Positions 15,693 through 25,288 of a stretch of DNA of 64,000 bases are shown piece after piece. The stretch is from contig JAUIJD010000003.1 in assembly GCA_030431475.1 (NCBI GenBank), forward strand, positions 62,001 to 126,000, written 5' to 3'. Position 1 is the first letter of the stretch. Each line of letters begins with the position of its first letter. The notes beneath the pieces are model-generated. The model did no database searches, was not told the DNA's origin, and worked only from the letters and a program-made list of their open reading frames with translations. A program made the position numbers and the translations under genes. The stretch comes from Verrucomicrobiia bacterium. GTDB taxonomy: Bacteria; Verrucomicrobiota; Verrucomicrobiia; Verrucomicrobiales; Akkermansiaceae.

Positions 15693-17546
15693 GTGATCTA
15701 CACCGCCAAACCCAAGACCATCCGCGTGATGTTCACTCCGTTCCGCGACGGGCTGCAGAGCCTGTTCGGCGGCAAGGCGCGGACCGACGACCTCATCCCG
15801 TCCCTCGAGGCCTCCGCCGCGGCGGGCATCCGGCATTTCGAGTTTGGTGGAGGTGCCCGCTACCAGGCGCCGTACTTCTACTGCGGCGAGGACCCCTTCG
15901 AGTGCATGGACAAGATCCGTGCGGCGGTGGGCCCGGAGGCCGATCTCCAGATCCTCACCCGTTCGGTTTCCGGGGTGACGCTGACCACCCAGCGCCTCGA
16001 GGCGCTCTCGCTGCAGGCCAGGATGATGGCCAAGCACGGCACCACCTGGGACCGGAACTTCGACTACATGAACGACGTCGACAACCTGGTCGCCACCGGC
16101 AAGCCCATCATCGAGGCCGGCATGCACCACCAGGTGGTTGTCGCCCTGATGGGGCTGCCCTTCCAGTCGAACAAGGTGCATACGCCGGCGTTCTACATCG
16201 ACGTCGTGAGGCGCCTGCTCGAGCGCGACATCCGGGTCGATTCGATCTGCATGAAGGATGCCTCGGGAACCACCGACCCGAAGACCGTTTACGAAACCGC
16301 CAAGGGGATCCGCAAGCTGCTGCCCGAGGGCACGCCGCTGTGGTTCCACACCCACGACACCGCCTCGATGGCGGTGGCCTGCTACATGGCGGCGATCGAG
16401 GGCGGGGCCGACGGGATCGACCTCGCGGTGCGGCCGATGGCCTCCGGCACGTCGCAGCCCGACGTGCGTTCGATGTGGCATGCGCTGAAGGGCACCGGCT
16501 ACTCGCTCGATGTCGATCACACCAAGATGGACGAGATCGAGTCGCTGCTCACCGAGGGGCTCAAGGACTACAAGTTCAACCCGGTCACGACCACGCCCGA
16601 CGCCCGGGTGGTGAACTTCCCGATGCCCGGCGGCGCGATCGGTCCGAACGTCCACATGATGGACCAGGCCGGGATCCTCGACAAATACGGCGACGTGCTG
16701 GCCGAGTTCCCGGTGGTGGTCGAGGCCGGGGGCGCCTGGACCAGCGTCACCCCCGGCAGCCAGCAATACTGGCTCCAGGCCTTCAACAACGTCCTGCACG
16801 GTCGCTGGAAGAAGATCGAGGCCGGCTACGGCAAGGCGGTGCTCGGCTACTTCGGGCGCCCGCCGCTCGACCCGGATCCCGAGGTGGTGAAGGTCGCCTC
16901 CGAGCAGCTGGAGATGCCGCCCTTCGACGGTGACCCGCTGGAAGCCGCACCCGACAGCCTGGGGCCGGCGAAGAAGGCGCTGGAGGAGCGCAATCTTCCC
17001 GTGACCGACGAGAACATCTTCCTGGTCGCCGCCGCCATCGTGCCGGGCAAGGACATGGAGCTCAACGAAGGCATTCGCCTCCTGACCGGCCGCCCGAAGA
17101 TCGCGCTGCCGATCAAGGAGAAGGAAGCCCCCGTCGAACCGAAGGCCGCAGCGCCGGCGCCCGCCGCCGCGCCCGGGGTGCTGACCTCACCGGTGACCAC
17201 CGAGTGCGAGGTCGTCGAAGGGGGAGTGAAGCGGCGTTTCAAGATCACCGTGGGCCCTCCCGGCGGCGCCGAGGTGCCGGCGCCCGCGCCCGCGCCGGCG
17301 ACTCCGGCCGCAACCGGTGGCGAGGCCGTTCCGGTCTGCTCGCCCTTCGAGGGCAAGGTCGAGGTCGTCGAGATCAAGGTGAAGGTCGGCGATCCGGTGA
17401 CCTCCGGCGACGTGGTCGCGGCGGTCGAGGCCATGAAGGCCAAGCACGATGTCAAAGCCCCGGCGACCGGCAAGGTCGCCACCGTGGAAGTGTCCCTGGG
17501 CGCCGAGGTGTCCGGCGCGGATCCTCTTCTCACCATCCGTCCCTGA
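15693..17546 (+). CDS. oadA: Oxaloacetate decarboxylase alpha subunit (biotin carboxyltransferase)
   Basis: 617 residues. The carboxyltransferase TIM barrel (about 1-470) has TPFRDGLQS with a metal Asp, CMKDASGT with the catalytic Lys, and HTHDTAS with metal-binding His residues. An Ala/Pro-rich linker (about 475-545) leads to the C-terminal biotinyl domain, in which Lys582 of VEAMKAKH is the biotin site. It transfers carboxyl from a keto acid, most likely oxaloacetate, to biotin; the beta subunit then releases CO2 and pumps sodium. The start is GTG at 15693 without a strong SD. Could also serve as the carboxyltransferase part of a pyruvate carboxylase, but the adjacent beta pump subunit argues for a decarboxylase. 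Confidence 0.9.
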   Translation: MIYTAKPKTIRVMFTPFRDGLQSLFGGKARTDDLIPSLEASAAAGIRHFEFGGGARYQAPYFYCGEDPFECMDKIRAAVGPEADLQILTRSVSGVTLTTQRLEALSLQARMMAKHGTTWDRNFDYMNDVDNLVATGKPIIEAGMHHQVVVALMGLPFQSNKVHTPAFYIDVVRRLLERDIRVDSICMKDASGTTDPKTVYETAKGIRKLLPEGTPLWFHTHDTASMAVACYMAAIEGGADGIDLAVRPMASGTSQPDVRSMWHALKGTGYSLDVDHTKMDEIESLLTEGLKDYKFNPVTTTPDARVVNFPMPGGAIGPNVHMMDQAGILDKYGDVLAEFPVVVEAGGAWTSVTPGSQQYWLQAFNNVLHGRWKKIEAGYGKAVLGYFGRPPLDPDPEVVKVASEQLEMPPFDGDPLEAAPDSLGPAKKALEERNLPVTDENIFLVAAAIVPGKDMELNEGIRLLTGRPKIALPIKEKEAPVEPKAAAPAPAAAPGVLTSPVTTECEVVEGGVKRRFKITVGPPGGAEVPAPAPAPATPAATGGEAVPVCSPFEGKVEVVEIKVKVGDPVTSGDVVAAVEAMKAKHDVKAPATGKVATVEVSLGAEVSGADPLLTIRP

Positions 17547-17549
17547 ACC

Positions 17550-18707
17550 GTGGAGGTCTTCAAGATATTGCAGGAACAGTCCGGGCTGTTCTCGCTGGAG
17601 TGGCAGAACTTCGTGATGTTCGCCATCGGGGGCGTGCTCATCTTTCTCGCCATCCGCAAGAACTTCGAGCCGTTGCTGCTGGTCCCCATCGGCTTCGGCG
17701 CGATCCTCGGCAATCTGCCGCTGGCGGAAATGAGCGCCTCGAGCGCGGCCGCCGGCCAGCACCTCGACCACATCCCGCTCCTCCAGCTGATCTACAACAG
17801 CGGCATCAAGACTGAGCTGCTGCCGCCCATCATCTTCCTCGGGGTGGGGGCGTTGACGGATTTCCGCCCGCTGCTGGCCCGACCGATCACCTTCCTGCTC
17901 GGCGCCTCGGCCCAGCTCGGGATCTTCATCGCCGCGCTGGCGGCCCACTACCTCTTCGGGTTCACCCTGAAGGAAGCGGGCTCGATCGGCATCATCGGCG
18001 GCGCCGACGGGCCGACCTCGATCTTCCTCACCGCCAAGATGGCCCCGCACCTGCTCGGGGCCGTGGCGGTGGCGGCCTACAGCTACATGGCGCTGGTGCC
18101 GGTCATCTTCCCGCCCATCCTGAGGGTGCTGACGACCCGGGACGAGCGCCACATCGAGGTGCGCCAGGCCAAACCGGTATCCAAGACCGCGGTGATCCTG
18201 TTCCCGGTGATCTCCTGCGTGCTGGCCTGCCTCTTCATCCCGTCGGCCGCGCCGCTGCTGGGGATGCTGATGTTCGGCAACCTGCTACGTGAATCCGGCG
18301 TGACCGACCGCCTGAGCAATACCGCCTCCGGAGCGCTGATCAACATCGTCACCATCTTTCTCGGTCTGGTCGTCGGCGCGACCATGGAGGGGACCGCCTT
18401 CCTGCAACCGAGGACGATCTTCATCCTGGTGCTCGGAATCGTCGCCTTCTCGTTCAGCACGGCGGGCGGGGTGCTCTTCGCGAAGTTGCTCAACCTGATC
18501 CTGCCCAGGGAGAAGCGGATCAACCCATGCCTGGGCGCTGCCGGGGTTTCGGCCGTGCCGATGGCGGCGAGGGTGGTGCAGAGCTTCGTCTCGAAGGAGA
18601 CCGACGGCAAGGTGAACCCACTGATGGCGGCGATGGGGCCGAACGTGGCCGGGGTCATCGGTTCGGCGATGGCCGCCGGGGTGTTCCTGGCCCTGCTCGG
18701 CGGTTGA
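17550..18707 (+). CDS. oadB: Sodium-translocating decarboxylase beta subunit
   Basis: A 385-residue integral membrane protein with about ten helices. It has the family motif GGADGPTSIF (near residue 150), whose Asp takes part in sodium binding, and a second conserved Asn/Gly region near VPMAARVVQ. It is the pump subunit of oxaloacetate, methylmalonyl-CoA and glutaconyl-CoA decarboxylases. The start is GTG, three bases after the alpha stop. With the gamma and alpha genes it forms a full Na-pumping decarboxylase that couples keto-acid breakdown to a sodium gradient. Confidence 0.9.
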   Translation: MEVFKILQEQSGLFSLEWQNFVMFAIGGVLIFLAIRKNFEPLLLVPIGFGAILGNLPLAEMSASSAAAGQHLDHIPLLQLIYNSGIKTELLPPIIFLGVGALTDFRPLLARPITFLLGASAQLGIFIAALAAHYLFGFTLKEAGSIGIIGGADGPTSIFLTAKMAPHLLGAVAVAAYSYMALVPVIFPPILRVLTTRDERHIEVRQAKPVSKTAVILFPVISCVLACLFIPSAAPLLGMLMFGNLLRESGVTDRLSNTASGALINIVTIFLGLVVGATMEGTAFLQPRTIFILVLGIVAFSFSTAGGVLFAKLLNLILPREKRINPCLGAAGVSAVPMAARVVQSFVSKETDGKVNPLMAAMGPNVAGVIGSAMAAGVFLALLGG

Positions 18708-18742
18708 GACTTGGCAAATCGAGCATTCGGGGGGATTTTTGG

Positions 18743-18771
18743 TTGTCAGCCGCGTGTGCCGGCGGTAATCA
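18743..18771 (+). promoter_or_regulatory. Promoter of the tRNA gene
   Basis: TTGTCA (18743-18748) and TAATCA (18766-18771) with the ideal 17-base spacer, about 28 bases before the tRNA. It is the best sigma70-type match in the window. Confidence 0.55.
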
Positions 18772-18799
18772 CGCCGCCCGTTTCCACGGCGGATCCAAC

Positions 18800-18874
<75 letters not shown>

Positions 18875-19014
18875 GTTTCCGACCATGGCCCGGCACCGCC
18901 GCCGGCAGTTTCGTGGGCACGGCGGTTGCGGGGTCATCGCGACACGATGGGCGCGGCCTGTCGGAAAGTGTTTCCTTTCCGGTGACCGAGGCGTGACGGA
19001 GGCTGTGGTTCTTC

Positions 19015-22008
19015 ATGAAGCCTGCGTTCCTGTCGCTCGTCCTCCTCTCGCCCCTGATCGCCCGGGAAGTGATCCCCCTGGAGACCGGCTGGCGCTTCCA
19101 TCTCGGTGAGGCCGAGGGTGCCGAGACCCCCGCTTTCGAGGACTCGGGGTGGAGGGAGCTTTCGCTGCCCCACGACTGGGCCTTCGAGGCCGACTACGCC
19201 CGCGGTGCCGGGCAGGCCGACAAGGGCGGCTACAAGCCGGGCGGGATCGGCTGGTACCGCCGCGACTTTGAAATGCCCGCCGACTTCGAGGACAAACTCC
19301 TGCGCGTTGAATTCGACGCCGCCTACATGAACAGTGAGGTCTGGATCAACGGCCACCCCCTCGGCAGGCGGCCGTATGGCTACATCTCCTTCGGCTACGA
19401 CCTCACTCCGCATCTGGTTCCGGGCACCAACACCCTCGCCGTCCGCCTCGACAATTCCCTCGAGCCCTCTGCGCGCTGGTATCATGGCTGCGGACTCTAC
19501 GCGCCCGTTCGTCTCGTCGCCACCGCCCCCGACCGCGTCGCGCCCGACGGCGTCCAGGTCACCACGCCGCGGGTGGCCGATGACGAAGCGACGATCGAGG
19601 TTCACACCGATTGGGTTCGCGGCAGCTCCGGTGAATCGCTGTCGCTGAAAAGCACCCTCATCCACCCCGACGGCCAGCCGGTGGCCGAGACGAGCACCGC
19701 CCTCGAGGGGGATGCGGGGACGGTTGGCCAGACCCTCGAGATCACCGATCCGCTGCGCTGGGACCTCGACACGCCGCGGCTCTACCAGGTGGTCAGCCAG
19801 GTCTATCGGGGAAGGGCGGCGGTGGACGAGGTGGTCACCCGTTTCGGCATCCGCACCACCCGCTGGGAGGCGGACACGGGCTTCTGGCTCAATGGTCGCA
19901 AGGTGAAACTTCTCGGCGTCTGCGACCACCTCGAGGCCGGCCCGGTCGGCGCCGCCTATCCGGAAGAACTGCTGCGCTGGAAGCTGCAGTTGCTCAAGGA
20001 CATGGGCTGCAACGCTATCCGCGTCGCTCACAACCCGCAGGTCCCCGCCTTCTACGACCTGTGCGACGAGATGGGCCTGCTGGTGATGGACGAGATCTTT
20101 GACGGCTGGTCGCGCAAGGCCCCGCAGGACTACGGCAAGCAGGCCTTCGACGAGTGGTGGGAGCGCGACCTGCGGGCCTGGCTCAAGCGCGACCGCAACC
20201 ACCCGAGTGTGATCCTCTGGAGCCTCGGCAACGAAACCCGCGGTCCGATCGCGGAAAAACTGGTCGCGGTGTGCCACGAGATGGATCCGACGCGTCCGAC
20301 CACCTCCGGGCATTCCGGTAGCCAGCACATGGACGTGCTGGGTATCAACGGCCACAGCGAGAAGAAGCACTTCTTCGACAAGCCGCCCGGCCGGCCCTTC
20401 GTCTCGACCGAGGCGCCTCACACCTGGCAGGTGCGCGATTTCTACCGGACGATGACCTGGTTCCGCGACGGCTATCCGAACAAGCGCCAGGATCCGTTTC
20501 CATGCCCTGACCTCACCGAACGCGAGATCTTCACCTACGACTGGTGCCCTCCCTCCGAGAAGGCCAACCGCAAGCAGGTCTTCAACTCGTCCTACGACAA
20601 CGCCATGGTGCGGATCACCGCGCGCAGGAACTGGGAACTCATGCGCGACCTGCCGTGGCATGCCGGGCACTTCCGCTGGACCGGCTTCGACTACCTCGGC
20701 GAGGCCGGCTATGTCCACGGCGGCTGGCCCTTCCGCGCCTTCATGGGCGGGGCGCTCGACCTTGCCGGCTTCGAGAAGGACCTCTACCATTTCTACCGCA
20801 GCCAGTGGACGGAGGAGCCGATGGTCCACCTCCTCCCGCACTGGACCCATCCGAGGATGGAGTCCGGCACCGGGATCCCGGTGTGGGTCTATTCGAACTG
20901 CGACGAGGTCGAGCTCTTCCTCGACGGACGCTCGCTCGGCATCGACCGGCCGGGCATCGCCTGGAACGAGATGCAGTGCGAGTGGATGGTCCCGTGGGCG
21001 CCCGGCGAACTGACGGCGATCGGTCGCCGGGACGGTCGCGATGTCGCCCGCATGACCCACCGAACGGCCGGCGCGCCAAGCGGGTTGGAGATCCATTCCG
21101 AAGGAAACAAGTGCCCCATCGTCACCGTCACGCACATCGACGGGAACGGTGAGCGCAACCCCTACGCCGACAACCGCGTGCACTACCATCTCGACGGCCC
21201 CCTGCGTCTCCTTTCGCTCGAAAGCGGCAACCCGGTGAATACCGAGAACAATGTCACGGGGAGTTCGCGTCGCACCTTCTTCGGCAAGGGGCGGGCCTTC
21301 CTCCAGCACACCTTGCCCAAGGGCAACTCCTCGCTGGTCGTCGCCGCGATCGGGGGCGACCGCAAGCTGATGAGCTCCAAGCAGATCTCCATCACCGCGG
21401 ACGTCCACCCGGTGCGCGGCGGGCCGCTTTCCACGCCCCTCGACATCCGCTACTCCATCGATGGATCCGAGCCCGACCAGGCCTACTCCGGGCCCTTCGA
21501 GGTGGAACCCGGGACCATGGTGAAGGCCGTGGTCCGCCGCGACGGCCAGAACCTGATCGAGATGGAGGAGCGTTTCGGTCCCGAGGAAAGCCTCTACTGG
21601 GGCGAGGCCGGCGCGAGCGCGGTGGCCGGCGGCGACCAGGCCGAGGACGCGAAGTTCGAAGGCGCGCGCGTCCTCGACAGCGGCAGGGATTTCCACGGCC
21701 ACGGCTACCTCGACTTCGGCCCGCGCAAGGGAGCCTGGGTCGAGTGGTATCAGGAGAACGACGGCAGTGCTGGCGCGGCGACCCTTTCCATCCGCTACAG
21801 CGGCAACCCGAGAGGGCGCACGAGCCGCGGGATGCGACTCACCGTCAATGGCAGGTCGCGCCCGATCGAGTTGCCCGCCACCGCCGGCTACGGCACCGAC
21901 TGGAAAACGCTCGAGGTCCCGATCCGCATCCGCACCGGCGCCAACACGATCCGCCTCACCACCACCGAGAATGGCGGCATGAACATCGACGAGATCTCGG
22001 TGAGGTAG
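19015..22008 (+). CDS. Secreted glycoside hydrolase family 2 (beta-galactosidase-like)
   Basis: 997 residues with signal peptide MKPAFLSLVLLSPLIA. The N-terminal sugar-binding jelly roll (about 20-160), the Ig-like domain and the TIM barrel (about 270-560) follow the GH2 plan. The acid/base is Glu407 in WSLGNE and the probable nucleophile Glu466 in FVSTEAP. The barrel carries the typical RVAHNPQVPAFYDLCDEMG. After the barrel come further beta domains and a C-terminal carbohydrate-binding-like module (about 860-997, YLDFG to INIDEISVR-type ending). The exact linkage (galactoside, glucuronide, mannoside) is not readable. It lies 141 bases after the tRNA; a weak start context with ATG at 19015. 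Confidence 0.9.
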   Translation: MKPAFLSLVLLSPLIAREVIPLETGWRFHLGEAEGAETPAFEDSGWRELSLPHDWAFEADYARGAGQADKGGYKPGGIGWYRRDFEMPADFEDKLLRVEFDAAYMNSEVWINGHPLGRRPYGYISFGYDLTPHLVPGTNTLAVRLDNSLEPSARWYHGCGLYAPVRLVATAPDRVAPDGVQVTTPRVADDEATIEVHTDWVRGSSGESLSLKSTLIHPDGQPVAETSTALEGDAGTVGQTLEITDPLRWDLDTPRLYQVVSQVYRGRAAVDEVVTRFGIRTTRWEADTGFWLNGRKVKLLGVCDHLEAGPVGAAYPEELLRWKLQLLKDMGCNAIRVAHNPQVPAFYDLCDEMGLLVMDEIFDGWSRKAPQDYGKQAFDEWWERDLRAWLKRDRNHPSVILWSLGNETRGPIAEKLVAVCHEMDPTRPTTSGHSGSQHMDVLGINGHSEKKHFFDKPPGRPFVSTEAPHTWQVRDFYRTMTWFRDGYPNKRQDPFPCPDLTEREIFTYDWCPPSEKANRKQVFNSSYDNAMVRITARRNWELMRDLPWHAGHFRWTGFDYLGEAGYVHGGWPFRAFMGGALDLAGFEKDLYHFYRSQWTEEPMVHLLPHWTHPRMESGTGIPVWVYSNCDEVELFLDGRSLGIDRPGIAWNEMQCEWMVPWAPGELTAIGRRDGRDVARMTHRTAGAPSGLEIHSEGNKCPIVTVTHIDGNGERNPYADNRVHYHLDGPLRLLSLESGNPVNTENNVTGSSRRTFFGKGRAFLQHTLPKGNSSLVVAAIGGDRKLMSSKQISITADVHPVRGGPLSTPLDIRYSIDGSEPDQAYSGPFEVEPGTMVKAVVRRDGQNLIEMEERFGPEESLYWGEAGASAVAGGDQAEDAKFEGARVLDSGRDFHGHGYLDFGPRKGAWVEWYQENDGSAGAATLSIRYSGNPRGRTSRGMRLTVNGRSRPIELPATAGYGTDWKTLEVPIRIRTGANTIRLTTTENGGMNIDEISVR

Positions 22009-22037
22009 AGGTCCGCGGCGAGCGGAGACGATGGATC

Positions 22038-23273
22038 TCAGTCGCTCTCGTCCTGCATGTCGCGCAGTTCAATGCCGGCCATGATGAAGGGGCCGACGCC
22101 TTTGGGGTCGTTGTTGATGACGGGCTCCGAGATGTAGTAGTCGAAGCTTCCGTCGCGCGGGATTCCGTCCCGGTTGGTGAAGCCGAGACCGGCGACCTCG
22201 CAGCACTTCGTGAGGCGGATGTGACCCTCGTCATCCTCGCGGATCAGGTCGCGGACGATGCCTTCGTAGCCTTTGAGCACGGTCGGTTGGTAGGTCTCCC
22301 GGGGCAGCCAGCCGTGGTTGAGGGCTTTTGCCAGGGCGTAAACATACATCGAGGAGCAGGTGGCTTCGAGGTAGTTGCCCTCGCGCTCGCCCTGGTCGAG
22401 GACCTGCCACCAGAGGCCGCTGTCTTTGTCCTGCCAGCGGACGATGCCATCGGCGATGCGGATGAGGATTTCGCGCAGTTTCGGTGTGCCGGGATGGTCC
22501 TCGGGGAGGAACTCGAGGGTATCGACGATGGCCATCGCCCACCAGCCCACGGCGCGGCCCCAGAAGTTCGCCGAGAGCCCGGTGCTCCGGTCGGCCCAGT
22601 CCTGTTTCCGGGCCTCGTCCCAGCCGTGGAACCAGAGGCCGCTTTCCTTGTCGTAGGCAACCTTGTCCATCAGCAAGGCCTGCCGGACGACTTCGTCGTA
22701 GAGCGCCGGTTCGTCGAAGACCCTGCCGTACTGCGCGAGGAAGGGGGAGGCCATGAAAAGGCCGTCGAGCCACATCTGGTGCGGATACCGCTTCTTGTGC
22801 CAGAAGCCGCCCTCTTTCGTCCGCGGGTGTTCGCGCATCTGGCGGCGGAGGGTTTCCAGGGCGAGGCGGTGCTTTTCGGGGCGGACGCCGTTTTCCCAGC
22901 GATGGAGGAGCACCTTGCCGGGCGCGACGAGGTCGATGTTGTAGTCCTCGAGCTTGTAGTCGGCGATCGAGCCATCGTCGCCGATGAAGCTCTCCGCCGT
23001 CCGCGCTCCGAACTCGGCGTAGTTTTTTTCATCGGTGACCTCGGCGAGTTTGAGGAGGGCGAGGCCGACCAGCGTGCGGTCGTAGGTCCAGCGGGCCTTG
23101 TCGGACTCGCCGTGGAACCACGACTGGTCGAGGCGCGCCATCTCGGAGTCGGCGAGGCGTTTCGACCATTCGAGGGGAGGATCCCCCGAGAACTCTTCGG
23201 GAAGGGGGGTGCCCATCGCGGTGATGGCGAGCAGGGGAAGGGCGAGGAGGGCATTCGAGGCGCGCATCGGCAT
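22038..23273 (-). CDS. Glycoside hydrolase family 105/88-like unsaturated uronyl hydrolase
   Basis: An (alpha/alpha)6-barrel enzyme of about 411 residues with signal peptide (MRASNALLALPLLAITAMG). Family hallmarks are RYPHQMWLDGLFMASPF with the catalytic Asp, FWGRAVGWWAMA, and LEATCSSMYVYALAK. Such enzymes remove unsaturated uronic acids from the ends of pectin or glycosaminoglycan fragments made by lyases. The start is taken at ATG 23273; ATG 23267 or TTG 23285 are alternatives. It is convergent with the GH2 gene (29-base gap) and divergent from the sialidase-like gene. A PL9-like lyase elsewhere in the window could supply its substrate. Confidence 0.88.
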   Translation of the reverse strand: MPMRASNALLALPLLAITAMGTPLPEEFSGDPPLEWSKRLADSEMARLDQSWFHGESDKARWTYDRTLVGLALLKLAEVTDEKNYAEFGARTAESFIGDDGSIADYKLEDYNIDLVAPGKVLLHRWENGVRPEKHRLALETLRRQMREHPRTKEGGFWHKKRYPHQMWLDGLFMASPFLAQYGRVFDEPALYDEVVRQALLMDKVAYDKESGLWFHGWDEARKQDWADRSTGLSANFWGRAVGWWAMAIVDTLEFLPEDHPGTPKLREILIRIADGIVRWQDKDSGLWWQVLDQGEREGNYLEATCSSMYVYALAKALNHGWLPRETYQPTVLKGYEGIVRDLIREDDEGHIRLTKCCEVAGLGFTNRDGIPRDGSFDYYISEPVINNDPKGVGPFIMAGIELRDMQDESD

Positions 23274-23373
23274 CGAGCATTCCAAGTGCCGGAGGTGGGG
23301 GAAAGGTCCACGTTCGGGTTAACGGTCCGACCGGCTTTGCCCGGAGGGGGTATTGACCGGGTGCAGGACCGCC

Positions 23374-23381
23374 GGGGAAGG
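23374..23381 (+). promoter_or_regulatory. Shine-Dalgarno of the sialidase-like gene
   Basis: GGGGAAGG, eight bases before ATG 23390. It argues against the GTG at 23381, which overlaps it. Confidence 0.6.
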
Positions 23382-23389
23382 TGGCAGCG

Positions 23390-24445
23390 ATGAGCTTCGT
23401 GCGATGGATGTGGCTGCTGGTTTCGGGCGTCGGCCCGCTCGTCGCGGGCGAGGACTCGGTCCCCGGTCGCATCGCGATGCACGTGGTCAACGACAGCGCG
23501 CCCTACCCGCAGTGCCATGCCTCGACCCTTGCCGAGGTGGCGCCGGGTCACCTGGTGGCGGCTTGGTTCGGCGGGACGCACGAGCGGCATCCGGATGTGT
23601 GCATCTGGCTGGCGCACTTCCGGGAGGGCCGGTGGAGGAACGCGGTGAGGGTCGCCGATGGCGTGCAGGCCGACGGCAGTCGGATGCCGACGTGGAATCC
23701 GGTTCTGTTCCAGCCCGACGGGGGCGTGCTGCATCTGTTCTACAAGGTGGGTCCGAATCCGCGGCAGTGGTGGGGCGAGGTGAAGACCTCCGCCGACGGC
23801 GGCGAGACGTGGAGCGAGGCCCGGCGCCTGCCGGAAGGGCTCCTCGGCCCGATCAAGAACAAGCCGGTGGTGCTGGATGACGGAAGGTGGCTGGCACCGT
23901 CGAGCCGTGAGGGAGACGGGGATGGCTGGCGGGTGCACTTCGAGGTTTCCGACGATGGAGGGCGAACCTGGCGGAGGTCGGAGTCGCCGGGCAGGGGCGC
24001 GGGATTCGACGCGATCCAGCCGAGCGTGCTTCGTCATCCCGGCGGGCGGCTCCAGGCGCTGTGCCGCAGCAAGCAGGGCGTGGTGGCAATGACCTGGTCG
24101 GAGGATGGCGGGGAGAGCTGGAGTCCGCTGGCGGCGACCACCCTGCCGAACCCAAATTCGGGGACCGATGCGCTGACGCTGGCCGACGGGCGTCATCTCG
24201 TCGTTTTCAATCCCACCGCGCACCGGCCGGACCACTCGGGCAAGGGCGATCGCCACCCCCTGGCCGTCGCCGTCTCCAACGACGGCCTGGCGTGGCAGAG
24301 GGTGGCGACGCTCGAGCACGAACCGCGTCCGGCGGGCTACGCCTACCCGGCGGTGATCCAATCCCGCGATGGCCGGGTGCACGTCTCCTACACCTGGGAC
24401 CGCCGGCGAATCCGCCACGTCATCCTCGATCCCACCGCCTGGTAG
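23390..24445 (+). CDS. Secreted sialidase-like (BNR/Asp-box) protein
   Basis: 351 residues with a signal peptide (MSFVRWMWLLVSGVGPLVAG). Four Asp-box repeats are visible: SADGGETWSEA, SDDGGRTWRRS, SEDGGESWSPL and a shorter SNDGLAWQRV. These mark six-bladed sialidase propellers. Similar proteins act as exo-sialidases or as rhamnogalacturonan-related hydrolases, so the substrate is uncertain. The start is fixed by GGGGAAGG. Divergent from the GH105-like gene, with a 116-base shared upstream region that has no clear promoter. Confidence 0.8.
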   Translation: MSFVRWMWLLVSGVGPLVAGEDSVPGRIAMHVVNDSAPYPQCHASTLAEVAPGHLVAAWFGGTHERHPDVCIWLAHFREGRWRNAVRVADGVQADGSRMPTWNPVLFQPDGGVLHLFYKVGPNPRQWWGEVKTSADGGETWSEARRLPEGLLGPIKNKPVVLDDGRWLAPSSREGDGDGWRVHFEVSDDGGRTWRRSESPGRGAGFDAIQPSVLRHPGGRLQALCRSKQGVVAMTWSEDGGESWSPLAATTLPNPNSGTDALTLADGRHLVVFNPTAHRPDHSGKGDRHPLAVAVSNDGLAWQRVATLEHEPRPAGYAYPAVIQSRDGRVHVSYTWDRRRIRHVILDPTAW

Positions 24446-24881
24446 CGACCGTCCTTCGTCGCCGCGCGATCGCCCCCGGATCCATGAATGAGGCACGGCT
24501 CGGGGGGGGCTGCCGCTGGCGCCCGAGGAGGGCCCGACCTGATCTCGGCAGGGCCCGGAACATCCTGAGCGGGAAGGGCGGCGGAGCTTCTCGCCGCGCG
24601 AGGCTTCGGAGTGGGGGAGAGGGGGCGGATTTCCCCGAAAACAGCTGAAAATCAGGGGATTTTGACGAATTTGAAAATCTTCAAGATAGGGCTTGCCAGG
24701 CGGGCTTTCGTGGATAGTCTCGCCGCCCCCAACAGCGTGCCCTGCCATCGCCTTGCGAGGCCGGTCACTACGGAAATCTCCAAAACTATCGGGTGCAGCA
24801 CCGGACAATTGGCTCCTGCGAGGGAATCTCGCCGGTGCTCGGTGCGCTCCTCAAGCAACTACCGAAACCCCGCAGGAATCT
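24446..24881 (+). promoter_or_regulatory. Leader and promoter region of the ribosomal operon
   Basis: 436 bases without a supported gene. A run from 24655 to 24690 is A/T-rich. The best promoter candidate is TTGCCA (24693-24698) and TAGTCT (24715-24720) with a 16-base spacer, which would give a leader of about 155 bases before rpsL. A second, weaker TTGACG lies at 24662-24667. No L4- or S7-type leader structure was recognised by eye. The first 200 bases are G+C-rich and show nothing. Confidence 0.4.
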
Positions 24882-25256
24882 ATGCCGACCATCAACCAGC
24901 TTGTCCGCAAGGGACGTCACGTGCCGGGCGAGAAATCGAAATCGCCGGCCATGGCGAATTGCCCGCAGCGTCGCGGTGTCTGCCTTCAGGTGATGACCCG
25001 CACGCCGAAGAAGCCGAACTCGGCGCTCCGCAAGGTCGCCAAGGTGCGCCTGACCAACGGTCACGAGGTGATCGCCTACATCGGAGGTGAGGGCCACAAC
25101 CTTCAGGAACACTCGATCGTGCTCGTGCGCGGTGGCCGGGTGAAGGACCTGCCGGGTGTGCGTTACCACATCGTCCGCGGTGCCCTCGATACCCTCGGCG
25201 TCGAGAAGCGTCGTCAGGGCCGCTCCAAGTACGGCGCCAAGCGTCCGAAGGGCTAA
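24882..25256 (+). CDS. rpsL: Ribosomal protein S12
   Basis: A 124-residue S12 starting [12 protein letters not shown], with the decoding-centre motifs [11 protein letters not shown] and [13 protein letters not shown]. The Lys residues whose change gives streptomycin resistance are wild type. First gene of the str-S10-spc cluster. AGGA lies only four bases before the ATG, one of the few SD-like sites in the operon. Full length for the family. Confidence 0.97.
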   Translation: MPTINQLVRKGRHVPGEKSKSPAMANCPQRRGVCLQVMTRTPKKPNSALRKVAKVRLTNGHEVIAYIGGEGHNLQEHSIVLVRGGRVKDLPGVRYHIVRGALDTLGVEKRRQGRSKYGAKRPKG

Positions 25257-25288
25257 GTCATTTCTGAAACGTCCAACCTGATTTCATC

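Noticed and set aside
18934-21702. A 922-codon open frame opposite the GH2 gene
   Set aside because: Antisense shadow of a gene with clear catalytic motifs; no recognisable domain.
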